The translations under genes and the position numbers were made by a program. From assembly GCA_004557125.1 (NCBI GenBank), contig SFET01000054.1, positions 1-13,562 on the forward strand: a stretch of 13,562 nt of DNA. The letters are read 5' to 3'. The notes below the pieces were generated by a model that saw only the letters and a list, made by a program, of their open reading frames with translations, had not been told where the DNA came from and searched no databases. This document shows positions 6,066-13,215 of this stretch, in pieces (the first letter of the stretch is position 1; each line of letters begins with the position of its first letter). Source of the stretch: Clostridiales bacterium. GTDB taxonomy: Bacteria; Bacillota; Clostridia; Christensenellales; Aristaeellaceae.

Positions 6066-7085
6066 CTATTCGATGAACATCGCGTCGCCGAAGGAGAAGA
6101 AGCGGTACTTGTCCTCCACCGCCGTGCGGTAGGCGGACAGGATGTGCTCCCGGTCGTACAGCGCCGACACCAGCATCACCAGCGTGGAGCCGGGCAAATG
6201 GAAGTTCGTGATCAGCGCGTCCACCATCTGGTATTGATAGCCCGGGCGGATGAAGATCTGCGTATCGCCCTTCTGGGCAACCACACGACCGTCCACCGCG
6301 GCGGACTCCAGCGTGCGCACGCTGGTGGTGCCCACGGCGATCACCCGGCAGCCGCGCTCCCGTGCGGCGTTGATGCGCCGAGCGGCGTCCTCGCTGACCT
6401 CATAGTACTCGGAGTGCATCTCGTGCTCCTCCACGTTCTCCACCTTCACCGGGCGGAAGGTGCCCAGGCCCACGTGCAGCAGCACCGGCACGATGTCCAC
6501 GCCCTTTGCCCGGATGCGCTCCATCAGCTCCGGCGTGAAGTGCAGGCCCGCTGTGGGAGCGGCGGCACTGCCCTCCTGCCTGGCGTACACCGTCTGGTAG
6601 CGCTCCCGATCCGTGAGCTTCTCGTGGATGTACGGCGGCAGCGGCATCTCGCCCAGCTCGTCCAGCGCGGCCTCCATCGTGCCCTCGCAGGCGAAGTCCA
6701 CGATGCGCCCGCCGTCCTCCTTCACCTCCGCGATGGTGGCCACCAGCCGTCCCCCGCCGAAGAGCACCTGCGCGCCCGTGCGCAGCTTCTTGCCCGGGCG
6801 CACGATGGCCTCCCACTTCTTCGGCGCAAGCTGCTTCAAAAGCAGGATCTCGCAGGCCCCGCCGCTGGGACGCTCGCCGATCAGACGCGCGGGGATCACA
6901 CGGGTCTCGTTGATCACCAGCGCGTCGCCGGGGTTCAGATAGTCGATGATGTCGTAAAAATGCCGGTGCTCGATGCTGTTGTCCCTCCGGTGCAGCACCA
7001 TCAGCCGGCTGTGATCCCTCGGCTCCACCGGCGTCTGCGCGATGCGCTCCTCCGGCAAATCATACATAAAATCCGACAGCTTCAT
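6066..7085 (-). CDS. queA: S-adenosylmethionine:tRNA ribosyltransferase-isomerase QueA
   Basis: QueA moves and isomerises the ribosyl part of S-adenosylmethionine onto 7-aminomethyl-7-deazaguanine at tRNA position 34, giving epoxyqueuosine. The 339 residues match the usual family length. Signatures include MKLSDFMYDLPEERIAQTP at the start, GDALVINETRVIPARL, YQTVYARQEGSAAAPTAGLHFT, and NFHLPGSTLVMLVSA near the end. I chose the ATG at 7085 because the family begins MKLSDF; an upstream in-frame Met at 7151 would place the hairpin repeat 7120-7140 inside the gene. The Shine-Dalgarno is weak (GGGTGA). In many bacteria ruvA, ruvB, queA and tgt are adjacent; here queA lies downstream of ruvB but is separated by about 1 kb of repeats and two small genes. 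It may be read from the murJ promoter. A terminator follows it. Confidence 0.96.
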   Translation of the reverse strand: MKLSDFMYDLPEERIAQTPVEPRDHSRLMVLHRRDNSIEHRHFYDIIDYLNPGDALVINETRVIPARLIGERPSGGACEILLLKQLAPKKWEAIVRPGKKLRTGAQVLFGGGRLVATIAEVKEDGGRIVDFACEGTMEAALDELGEMPLPPYIHEKLTDRERYQTVYARQEGSAAAPTAGLHFTPELMERIRAKGVDIVPVLLHVGLGTFRPVKVENVEEHEMHSEYYEVSEDAARRINAARERGCRVIAVGTTSVRTLESAAVDGRVVAQKGDTQIFIRPGYQYQMVDALITNFHLPGSTLVMLVSALYDREHILSAYRTAVEDKYRFFSFGDAMFIE

Positions 7086-7119
7086 ACAGTTCACCCGCTT
7101 CGTTTCGTTCAGGGTTACG

Positions 7120-7200
7120 CTTAGGGGCGCTGCCCCTAAGAACCCCGCCAAAGGGAATAATTCCCTTTGGAATCCTTCGTATGCGGCGCAATGCGCCGCA
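7120..7200 (-). repeat. Three-hairpin intergenic repeat, copy 1 (inverted relative to copies 2 and 3)
   Basis: Three perfect stems lie in series. On the + strand they are 7120-7140 (CTTAGGGGC and its complement, loop GCT), 7148-7170 (CCAAAGGGAA and complement, loop TAA) and 7182-7200 (TGCGGCGCA and complement, loop of one base). The linker between the first two reads CGGGGTT on the minus strand. The copy lies 34 bases upstream of queA and 27 bases after the stop of the small membrane gene. No T-run follows any stem, so it is not a terminator. Confidence 0.85.
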
Positions 7201-7227
7201 GGAAATTATCATATTCTTTGGAACCTT

Positions 7228-7575
7228 TTATGGGTTCATTATGTCCGGATGTATCCATCGCAGGAGAAGGGATTTACATTCACCGTCGCACATCGGGCAG
7301 AACGGTATGCGGCTGGCCGCAAAGAGACACAGCAGGCAGAGCACCAACAGCGCTGTCCACAGCCCAAACCGAAGCCAATTTTCCCTCTGATACGCCGCGC
7401 TCACCAGTGCAACAGAGATGCTTCCCACAAAAACGCCCAGCAGCATGGGCAGTAAATTGCTCTCCCCATGCGGTTCGTAGCAAATCAGCGCCAGCAGCAA
7501 GCTCCCGACGACGATACATCCAAGCAGTACCGGCAGCCAGATTTCCCGCAGGATGCCCTTCTTCCGTTTGTCCAT
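7228..7575 (-). CDS. Small predicted membrane protein, 115 residues (three helices)
   Basis: I recognise no family. Three hydrophobic segments are evident: about 13-33 (WLPVLLGCIVVGSLLLALICY), 41-61 (LLPMLLGVFVGSISVALVSA) and 67-87 (WLRFGLWTALLVLCLLCLFA). A basic N-terminus (MDKRKKG) suggests a cytoplasmic start, which would put the C-terminal tail outside. That tail carries a cysteine group, PFCPMCDGEC (about 91-100), which could bind metal or form disulfides. The ATG at 7575 has GGGGTGG 6 bases upstream. The neighbouring small gene at 7766-8035 has the same three-helix plan and shared pieces (LxVLLG, FVG, a CLLC in the last helix), so the two may be distant paralogues. The gene is flanked by inverted copies of the three-hairpin repeat, as a mobile or duplicated cassette might be. 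It is probably transcribed with ruvB and queA. Confidence 0.65.
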   Translation of the reverse strand: MDKRKKGILREIWLPVLLGCIVVGSLLLALICYEPHGESNLLPMLLGVFVGSISVALVSAAYQRENWLRFGLWTALLVLCLLCLFAASRIPFCPMCDGECKSLLLRWIHPDIMNP

Positions 7576-7662
7576 CGCTTACCACCCCTGTATTCAGACG
7601 CAGCGCATATAGAAACAGTTCCTCATCGGCCTGTACTGCCTGAAGGATTGCCCATTTTTTCT

Positions 7663-7741
7663 GGCGCGCATTGCGCGCCTAATTGAGGGGTCCAGGGGGA
7701 ATCATTCCCCCTGGCGGGGTTTCAGGGGCAACACCCCTGAG
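7663..7741 (+). repeat. Three-hairpin intergenic repeat, copy 2
   Basis: The stems are 7663-7679 (GGCGCGCATTGCGCGCC), 7692-7714 (CCAGGGGGAA and complement, loop TCA) and 7721-7741 (TCAGGGG and CCCCTGA core). The linker CGGGGTT (7715-7721) is identical to that in copies 1 and 3. The second stem differs from copy 1 by paired changes (AAAGGG to AGGGGG, with matching changes in the other arm). The copy lies between the two small membrane-protein genes. Confidence 0.85.
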
Positions 7742-7765
7742 CGTTCTCCCAGATGAATGCTTGAC

Positions 7766-8035
7766 CTACGCGCAGCGGTGCATCAGGAGAAAGCACAGCA
7801 GACAAATGGCCAGCAGCGCAAAGTCCCCCGCCATGCGCCGCCACTTCCGCATGGGCAGGGAGATCAGACCCCGCATCCATCCGAAGCAGCCCACGAAGGC
7901 CGCCAACGCCTGCGCAGAGGACACAAGTCCCGCCCTCTGATTCAGCCATCCGAAGGCGAGGTTCAGGCAGGTCGCCAGTATCGCCACGCTCCCCAGCAGC
8001 ACTTGCAGACGGAAGTTCCGCCAAATCCTTTGCAT
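7766..8035 (-). CDS. Small predicted membrane protein, 89 residues (three helices)
   Basis: I recognise no family. Hydrophobic segments lie at about 9-29 (RLQVLLGSVAILATCLNLAFG), 36-57 (with QALAAFVGCFGW) and 66-85 (AGDFALLAICLLCFLL), and a basic stretch PMRKWRRM separates the second and third. The N terminus (MQRIWRNFR) is basic. The plan and short motifs resemble the 115-residue neighbour at 7228-7575, suggesting an old duplication, but it lacks that protein's C-terminal cysteine tail. The ATG at 8035 has AAGGAG just upstream, with short spacing. It lies between direct copies of the three-hairpin repeat, 15 and 25 bases away, and downstream of ruvB in the same direction, so it is probably co-transcribed with ruvB. 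Confidence 0.6.
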   Translation of the reverse strand: MQRIWRNFRLQVLLGSVAILATCLNLAFGWLNQRAGLVSSAQALAAFVGCFGWMRGLISLPMRKWRRMAGDFALLAICLLCFLLMHRCA

Positions 8036-8049
8036 TTCTCCTTCCTTTC

Positions 8050-8130
8050 AGGCGCGCATTGCGCGCCTATGTGGGGATTCTTAAGGGCGTCACGCCCTTA
8101 AGCGGGGTTCTTAGGGGCAGCGCCCCTGAG
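8050..8130 (+). repeat. Three-hairpin intergenic repeat, copy 3
   Basis: The stems are 8050-8068 (AGGCGCGCA and complement), 8080-8102 (CTTAAGGGCG and CGCCCTTAAG, loop TCA) and 8110-8130 (CTTAGGGGC and GCCCCTGAG, one G-T wobble, loop AGC). The linker CGGGGTT is at 8103-8109. Order and spacing match copy 2. The second stem has changed both arms relative to copies 1 and 2 while keeping full pairing. It fills the gap between ruvB and the 89-residue membrane gene and lacks a T-run. Confidence 0.85.
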
Positions 8131-8146
8131 CGTTCCCCTCCCCCGG

Positions 8147-9184
8147 TCACACGTCCATGCGCAGTTGCTTGTTCTCCGCAGGCCTGGGCATGGGCAGGTT
8201 CATGTGGTCGTAGGCAGCCTGGGTGCAGATGCGGCCCCGGGGCGTGCGCATGATGAAGCCCAGCTGGAGCAGGTAGGGCTCGTAGACATCCTCGATGGTC
8301 GCCGCGTCCTCACCGGTGGTGGCCGCGAGGGTATCCAGACCAACGGGGCCGCCGCCGAAGCGCTCGATCATCACCGAGAGCATGGTGCGGTCGGTGTTGT
8401 CCAGTCCCAGCTCGTCGATTTCGAGGATGTTCAGCGACTCCCGGGCGTTCTCCAGCGTGATTTTGCCGTCACCGCGCACCTCGGCGAAGTCGCGGACGCG
8501 ACGGATCAGGCGGTTGGCGATGCGGGGCGTGCCGCGACTGCGGCTGGCGATCTCCAGCGCACCCTCGTGGTCGCACTCCACCTTCAGGATCTTCGCCGAG
8601 CGCTCCACGATCACCGCAAGCTGCTCCGGGGTGTACATCTCCAGACGGAAGCTGATGCCGAAGCGGTCGCGCAGCGGCGAGGACAGCATGCCCGCGCGGG
8701 TGGTCGCGCCGATCAGCGTGAACTTGGGCAGATCCAAGCGGATGGAGCGCGCCGCAGGGCCCTTGCCGATGATGATGTCCAGCGCGTAGTCCTCCATGGC
8801 GGGATAGAGCACCTCCTCCACGGCGTGGCTGAGGCGGTGAATCTCGTCGATGAAGAGCACGTCGCCGGCGTTCAGGTTCGTCAGGATCGAGGCCAGATCC
8901 CCCGCGCGCTCGATGGCGGGGCCGCTGGTGACGCGGATGTTGTGGCCCATCTCCGCCGCGACGATGCCGGCCAGCGTCGTCTTGCCCAGTCCGGGCGGGC
9001 CGTAGAGCAGCATGTGATCCAGCGGCTCGTGGCGGGCGATGGCGGCCTGCATGTACACGTTCAGGCCCTTCTTCAGCTTGTCCTGACCGATGTACTCGCC
9101 CAGGGAATGGGGGCGCAGCGACTGCTCCGCGTCGCCGTCCTCCTCGCGAAAGCCCGTGGTGATGAGTCTCTCTTCGTCCTGCAT
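8147..9184 (-). CDS. ruvB: Holliday junction branch migration ATPase RuvB
   Basis: RuvB is the hexameric AAA+ motor that, with RuvA, drives branch migration of Holliday junctions during recombinational repair. The 345 residues have the normal length and order: Walker A GPPGLGKTT (62-70), Walker B LFIDEIHR (110-117), sensor 1 IGATTRAG (158-164), arginine finger region SSPLRDRFG (168-176), and the C-terminal winged helix with GGGPVGLDTLA and TPRGR. The ATG at 9184 follows AGGAGG, which overlaps the TAG stop of murJ 10 bases upstream, so the two are likely translationally coupled. ruvA and ruvC are not in the window; an immediate ruvA neighbour is common, and here murJ takes that place. No internal damage is seen. 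Confidence 0.97.
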   Translation of the reverse strand: MQDEERLITTGFREEDGDAEQSLRPHSLGEYIGQDKLKKGLNVYMQAAIARHEPLDHMLLYGPPGLGKTTLAGIVAAEMGHNIRVTSGPAIERAGDLASILTNLNAGDVLFIDEIHRLSHAVEEVLYPAMEDYALDIIIGKGPAARSIRLDLPKFTLIGATTRAGMLSSPLRDRFGISFRLEMYTPEQLAVIVERSAKILKVECDHEGALEIASRSRGTPRIANRLIRRVRDFAEVRGDGKITLENARESLNILEIDELGLDNTDRTMLSVMIERFGGGPVGLDTLAATTGEDAATIEDVYEPYLLQLGFIMRTPRGRICTQAAYDHMNLPMPRPAENKQLRMDV

Positions 9185-9194
9185 GAAGCTCCTC

Positions 9195-10733
9195 CTATCT
9201 GCGTCCGCGGCGCATCAGTCCGCCCAGCATTTCGTTCAGCGCCCGCACCCGCAGCGCAAGGCAGACCGCCAGATAGGCGATGGCGGACACCGCCGTGGCG
9301 ATCACCAGCCGCACAAACACCCGCAGCGTGCCCACGGCCTCGGGCAGCAGATTGTTCATCAGCATGCACACGATGGCGGCAACCAGCGTGGCGAGGACGA
9401 TCTTGAACAGCTCCCCGGCGATGCGCTTCATGCCCAGCCTGCCCATGCGCTTCCGCAGCAGCACGAACATGGTCATGCTGCCCACATAGCTGGACAGCGA
9501 GGTGGCCAGCGCAAGGCCCCGCGCGCCCATGAAGCGGCGCAGGATCAGGTTCAGAATAATGTTCAGGCACACCGTGAGGCAGGCCACTGCGAAGGGAGTC
9601 TTGGTGTCCTGAATGGCGTGGAAGGTGCGGTTCAGGTAGTCGCGCATGCCGAAGGACGGCACGCCGATCAGGTAGAACAAGAGCACGCTGCCGGTGAGCA
9701 GCACGGATTCCAGGGTAAAGTTGCCGCGCATGTAAATCATCTTGACCACGTCGTTGGACAGCACCATGGCGATGGCCACGATGGGCAGCGCCACCAGCGC
9801 GATCAGCACGATGCTGCGCCGCAGGGAGGAGAGCACGCCCTGCTGGTTGTCGTCGGCGGCCTGCTTGCTCATGCGGGAGAACATGATGGTGGTCAGCGGC
9901 ACCATCAGCACGCCCAGCAGGAAGGTGATGAGCTTATAGGCGTAGTTCATCGCCGAGATCGAGCCCACCGGAAGTCCCGAGGCCAGGCTGCGGTCGATCA
10001 GGTGGTTGATCTCGCTGATGCCCATGGACAGCACCGCAGGCCCCGCCAGCTTCAGCAGGCGGTGGAAGCGCTTATCCTTCAGATCGATCACCGGCTCATA
10101 GTTGAACCAGCCAAACAGGAAGGGGATCAGCACCACCACCTGCAATACGCTTGCGGCGAATACGCCCCAGGCCACGGCCTCGATGCCGCACTTTCCGGAG
10201 AAGGCGACCACGGCCACGATCACAGCAACGCTCAATGGGAAGCCGGTCAGCTGCGCCGCCATGAACTTCTCCATGGCGTTGAGCAGGCTGGAGATGACGA
10301 TGCTGGCCACGTTGAAGGCCAGACCCAGCATCATGATGCGGGTGAGCTTCACCGTCAGCGCGATGCCCTCCGCGTCAAAGCGGTAGATCAGATTGACGAT
10401 GGGCTCGGCAAAGGCGTACATCACCGCCGCAATGATCAGCGCGGCCAGGATGAACAGGTTCAGCGCATTGCTGGCAAAGTGGTTGGAGTGCTTCAAGCTG
10501 TACTTCTCCCGCTCCTCCACGAACAGCGGCACGATGGTCGCCGTGATGCAGGAGTTGAACAGCAGCACCGGGAAGTAGAACAGGGTGTAGGCGGACGCAT
10601 ACGCGTCGTTCTCCACGCCGGTGCCGAAGTAACCGGCGGTGATGACGTCGCGCATCAGGCCGAACATCTTGCTGAGTATGATGACCACCGTGACCAGCGC
10701 GGTGGTGCGAATGAGCTTATCCTTGCGTGCCAA
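9195..10733 (-). CDS. murJ: Lipid II flippase MurJ (MVF family)
   Basis: MurJ flips the undecaprenyl-linked peptidoglycan precursor lipid II across the cytoplasmic membrane. The 512-residue protein is rich in hydrophobic helices throughout and of normal family length. Family features include SKMFGLMRDVITAGYFGTGVENDAY near the N terminus, FYFPVLLFNSCITATIVPLF, and GVPSFGMRDYLNRTFHAIQDTKTP in the middle, where the conserved Arg and Asp residues sit. I start at the TTG at 10733 (MARKDKLIR), because GGAGG at 10742-10746 lies 8 bases before it; the GTG at 10748 overlaps that site and has no Shine-Dalgarno of its own. An extended -10 promoter lies just upstream. It is the first gene of a possible murJ-ruvB-two small genes-queA unit, and diverges from serC. 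Confidence 0.95.
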   Translation of the reverse strand: MARKDKLIRTTALVTVVIILSKMFGLMRDVITAGYFGTGVENDAYASAYTLFYFPVLLFNSCITATIVPLFVEEREKYSLKHSNHFASNALNLFILAALIIAAVMYAFAEPIVNLIYRFDAEGIALTVKLTRIMMLGLAFNVASIVISSLLNAMEKFMAAQLTGFPLSVAVIVAVVAFSGKCGIEAVAWGVFAASVLQVVVLIPFLFGWFNYEPVIDLKDKRFHRLLKLAGPAVLSMGISEINHLIDRSLASGLPVGSISAMNYAYKLITFLLGVLMVPLTTIMFSRMSKQAADDNQQGVLSSLRRSIVLIALVALPIVAIAMVLSNDVVKMIYMRGNFTLESVLLTGSVLLFYLIGVPSFGMRDYLNRTFHAIQDTKTPFAVACLTVCLNIILNLILRRFMGARGLALATSLSSYVGSMTMFVLLRKRMGRLGMKRIAGELFKIVLATLVAAIVCMLMNNLLPEAVGTLRVFVRLVIATAVSAIAYLAVCLALRVRALNEMLGGLMRRGRR

Positions 10734-10765
10734 GACACAGACCTCCACGATATTTCATATTGCAC

Positions 10766-10795
10766 AGTATAGCACAGCTTGCGTTAAAATGCCAT
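10766..10795 (-). promoter_or_regulatory. Extended -10 promoter of murJ
   Basis: Read leftward, TATACT (10766-10771) is preceded directly by TGC, giving an extended -10 element. ATGGCA (10790-10795) lies 18 bases upstream as a four-of-six -35 box. It leaves a short leader before the murJ Shine-Dalgarno and diverges from the serC promoter. Confidence 0.65.
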
Positions 10796-10829
10796 CCCTT
10801 GCATGTGAAAACATGGTGCGCGGCGGCAT

Positions 10830-10852
10830 CTGTCGCTCAGCGACGGATTTTT
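10830..10852 (+). other. Terminator-like hairpin between divergent promoters
   Basis: A 7-base stem (10830-10836 with 10840-10846, one G-T wobble) with a TCA loop is followed by ATTTTT. It has the form of a rightward intrinsic terminator but lies upstream of the serC promoter and behind the murJ promoter, so no visible gene feeds into it. Wider arms GCGCGG and CCGCGC enclose it. It could stop leftover or antisense transcription, or be an intergenic repeat. Confidence 0.45.
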
Positions 10853-10887
10853 GTCCGCGCTTCACCGCAAGATTTAACAGACTGCGG

Positions 10888-10916
10888 TAGAGACATCCTG
10901 TGAAAAGGTCTAAAAT
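10888..10916 (+). promoter_or_regulatory. SigmaA-type promoter of the serC-serA operon
   Basis: TAGAGA (10888-10893) and TAAAAT (10911-10916) are separated by 17 bases and match the consensus at four and five of six positions. Transcription would start near 10923, about 40 bases before the serC ATG. That leader is too short for a large riboswitch, and I see no attenuator downstream of it. Confidence 0.6.
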
Positions 10917-10961
10917 GATTGTACATAACTGCCGATGGAGGCAAATGAAAGGAAGAGAACT

Positions 10962-12044
10962 ATGGATCGCGTGTTCAACTTTGCAGCCGGCCCGTCCACC
11001 ATGCCCGAGGAAGCCCTGCGCACCGCTGCGCAGGAGATGCTGTGTTACGGGAGCAGCGGCATGTCCGTGATGGAGATGAGCCATCGCTCCAAGATGTACA
11101 GCGAGATCTTTGACGAGACCGTGGCCCTCACCCGCGAGCTGATGCACATCCCCGATTCCTATTCGGTGCTCTGGCTCCAGGGCGGCGCGACGGGCCAGTT
11201 CGCGGCCATCCCCATGAACCTGCTGGACGAGGACGGCAGTGCGGACTACATTGACAGCGGCAACTTCGCCCACATCGCCATGAACGAGGCGAAGAAGTAC
11301 GGCCGCGTGCGCTGCGCAGCCTCCTCCCGGGAGGAGAACTACCGCCGCATCCCCGAGTGGAAGCAGGCGGACTTCGATCCCGACGCAAAGTACGTCTACA
11401 TCACCACCAACAACACCATCTTCGGCACCCGCTATGCGCGTCTGCCGGAGACCGGCAACGTGCCGCTGGTGGCCGACATGTCCTCCAACATCCTCTCCGA
11501 GGTCTACGACGTCAACCGCTTCGGCGTGATCTACGCCGGCGCGCAGAAGAACATCGGCCCCGCCGGTGTGACGCTGGTGATCGTGCGGAAGGACCTGCTG
11601 GGCCACGCAAGCCCCATCTGCCCGAAGGTGCTCAACTGGACGGAGATGACCGAGAAGGATTCCATGCTCAACACCCCGCCCACCTACGCCATCTACATGG
11701 CGGGCCTGTGCATGAAGTGGCTGAAGAAGCAGGGCGGCGTGGAAGGCATCGAGAAGATCAACATCGAGAAATCCAAGCTGCTCTACGACCTGCTGGACGA
11801 GAGCTCGTTCTACATCCCCAAGGCCGACCCGGCCTCCCGCAGCCGCATGAACGTGACCTTCACCACCCCCGACCCGGACACCGACGCGCTGTTCGTGAAG
11901 GAGGCTGCGGCGAAGGGCCTCACGAACCTGAAGGGCCACCGCATGACCGGCGGCATCCGCGCCAGCATCTACAACGCCATGCCGGTGGAGGGCGTGCAGG
12001 CACTCGTCCGCTTTATGAAAGAATTTGAAACGGAGCACAAGTAA
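10962..12044 (+). CDS. serC: Phosphoserine aminotransferase SerC
   Basis: SerC converts 3-phosphohydroxypyruvate and glutamate to phosphoserine and 2-oxoglutarate using pyridoxal phosphate, the second step of serine synthesis. The 360 residues match the family. Signatures are FNFAAGPSTMPEEAL (5-19), GSSGMSVMEMSHRSK (30-44), LWLQGGATGQF (70-80), ADMSSN (171-176, cofactor-contacting Asp172), and YAGAQKNIGPAG (191-202), where Lys196 should form the Schiff base. GGIRASIYNAMP is the usual C-terminal motif. I chose the ATG at 10962 for its family start and the GGAAGAG just upstream; an in-frame ATG at 10935 has weaker support. It is the first gene of an operon with serA, whose start is one base after the serC stop. 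Confidence 0.97.
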   Translation: MDRVFNFAAGPSTMPEEALRTAAQEMLCYGSSGMSVMEMSHRSKMYSEIFDETVALTRELMHIPDSYSVLWLQGGATGQFAAIPMNLLDEDGSADYIDSGNFAHIAMNEAKKYGRVRCAASSREENYRRIPEWKQADFDPDAKYVYITTNNTIFGTRYARLPETGNVPLVADMSSNILSEVYDVNRFGVIYAGAQKNIGPAGVTLVIVRKDLLGHASPICPKVLNWTEMTEKDSMLNTPPTYAIYMAGLCMKWLKKQGGVEGIEKINIEKSKLLYDLLDESSFYIPKADPASRSRMNVTFTTPDPDTDALFVKEAAAKGLTNLKGHRMTGGIRASIYNAMPVEGVQALVRFMKEFETEHK

Positions 12045-12045
12045 T

Positions 12046-13215
12046 ATGTACAACATCAAGACGCTGAATTCCATCTCCCCCGTGTACCAGAGCATCCTGA
12101 CCGAAGGGGAATATACCGTCTCCGCAGACGTGGAGAAGCCCGACGCGATTCTGGTGCGTAGCGCCGACATGCACTCCTATGCGCGCAACGAGGAGCTGCT
12201 GTGCGTGGCCCGTGCAGGCGCAGGTGTGAACAACCTGCCGCTGGACGCGCTGGCGAAGGACGGCATCGTGGCCTTCAACACCCCCGGCGCAAACGCCAAC
12301 GCCGTCAAGGAGCTGGTGGTGGCGGGCCTGCTGCTGGCCTCCCGCCGCATCTCCGACGGCATCGAGTGGTGCCGGAGCCTGACCGAGGGCGAGATGAGCA
12401 TCGAAAAGCAGGTGGAGGCCGGCAAGAAGCAGTTCATCGGCCCCGAGCTGGCCGGCAAGACCCTGGGCGTGGTTGGCTTGGGCGCGATCGGCGTGGAGGT
12501 CGCCAACATTGGCGTGGCTCTGGGCATGAACGTGCTGGGCTACGACCCCTTCATCTCCATCGACCACGCATGGAAGCTCTCCCGCGCGGTGCATCACTCC
12601 ACCACCCTGGAGGAGATCCTGGACAAGAGCGACTACATCACCGTGCACGTGCCGCTGATGGACTCCACCCGCGACATGATCGACGCCGCCGCCATCGCCC
12701 GCATGAAGCCGGAGGCCGCGCTGCTGAACTTCTCCCGCGACGGTCTGGTGAACGTCCCCGCCGTCAAGGCCGCGCTGGAAGAGGAGCGCATCCGCGTGTA
12801 CGTGACCGACTTCCCCTGCAAGGCGCTCATCGGTGCGAAGAACGTGCTGCTCACGCCCCATCTGGGCGCGTCCACCCCGGAGAGCGAGGACAACTGCGTA
12901 CGCATGGCCGCCCAGCAGGTGAACGACTACCTGAAGTACGGCTCCATCACCAATTCCGTGAACTTCCCGAACTGCAACCTTCGCGGCCTGCGCGTGCCGC
13001 GCATCTGCCTGCTGCACCAGAACGTGCCCAACGTCATTTCCTCCATCACCATGGTGCTCAGCGAGGAGGCCCTGAACATCGAAAACATGATCAACGTCTC
13101 CCGCGGCAGCTACGCCTACACCGTCGTCGACGTGGGCCGCGCACCCAGCGAAAAGCTGGTGGCGAAGCTCAACAAGCTGGACACCATGTACCGCGCGCGT
13201 CTGCTGATGCCCTGA
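12046..13215 (+). CDS. serA: D-3-phosphoglycerate dehydrogenase SerA (short-loop variant with ACT domain)
   Basis: SerA oxidises 3-phosphoglycerate to 3-phosphohydroxypyruvate with NAD+, the first committed step of serine synthesis; its product is the SerC substrate. The 389 residues comprise an N-terminal substrate-domain part, a nucleotide-binding domain with VVGLGAIG (142-149), the catalytic Arg231 in NFSRDGLVN, the catalytic His272 in PHLGASTPESE, and a C-terminal ACT domain (about 318-389) that probably binds serine for feedback inhibition. The segment that normally reads DVFxxEP is YVTDFP (252-257) and the following loop is short, so the usual catalytic Glu is not evident. This matches a 'short' SerA class I recall in Firmicutes and Bacteroidetes, paired with serC. 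The start is the ATG at 12046, one base after serC, with GGAG 10 bases upstream inside serC. Confidence 0.95.
   Translation: MYNIKTLNSISPVYQSILTEGEYTVSADVEKPDAILVRSADMHSYARNEELLCVARAGAGVNNLPLDALAKDGIVAFNTPGANANAVKELVVAGLLLASRRISDGIEWCRSLTEGEMSIEKQVEAGKKQFIGPELAGKTLGVVGLGAIGVEVANIGVALGMNVLGYDPFISIDHAWKLSRAVHHSTTLEEILDKSDYITVHVPLMDSTRDMIDAAAIARMKPEAALLNFSRDGLVNVPAVKAALEEERIRVYVTDFPCKALIGAKNVLLTPHLGASTPESEDNCVRMAAQQVNDYLKYGSITNSVNFPNCNLRGLRVPRICLLHQNVPNVISSITMVLSEEALNIENMINVSRGSYAYTVVDVGRAPSEKLVAKLNKLDTMYRARLLMP

Noticed and set aside
7120..8130. Three-hairpin repeats as ordinary terminators
   Set aside because: No stem is followed by a T-run on the minus strand, where all the genes are; an A-run follows copy 2 instead.
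8165..10772. Two long plus-strand frames opposite ruvB and murJ
   Set aside because: They are antisense to two strongly recognised genes and encode His/Gln/Arg-rich sequence with no domain.
10771..10961. Serine, T-box or other riboswitch before serC
   Set aside because: The predicted leader is about 40 bases and shows no T-box sequence or terminator after the promoter.
10755..13017. Two long minus-strand frames opposite serC and serA
   Set aside because: They are shadows of a clear serC-serA operon; the proteins are His/Val/Gly-rich and cross gene boundaries.
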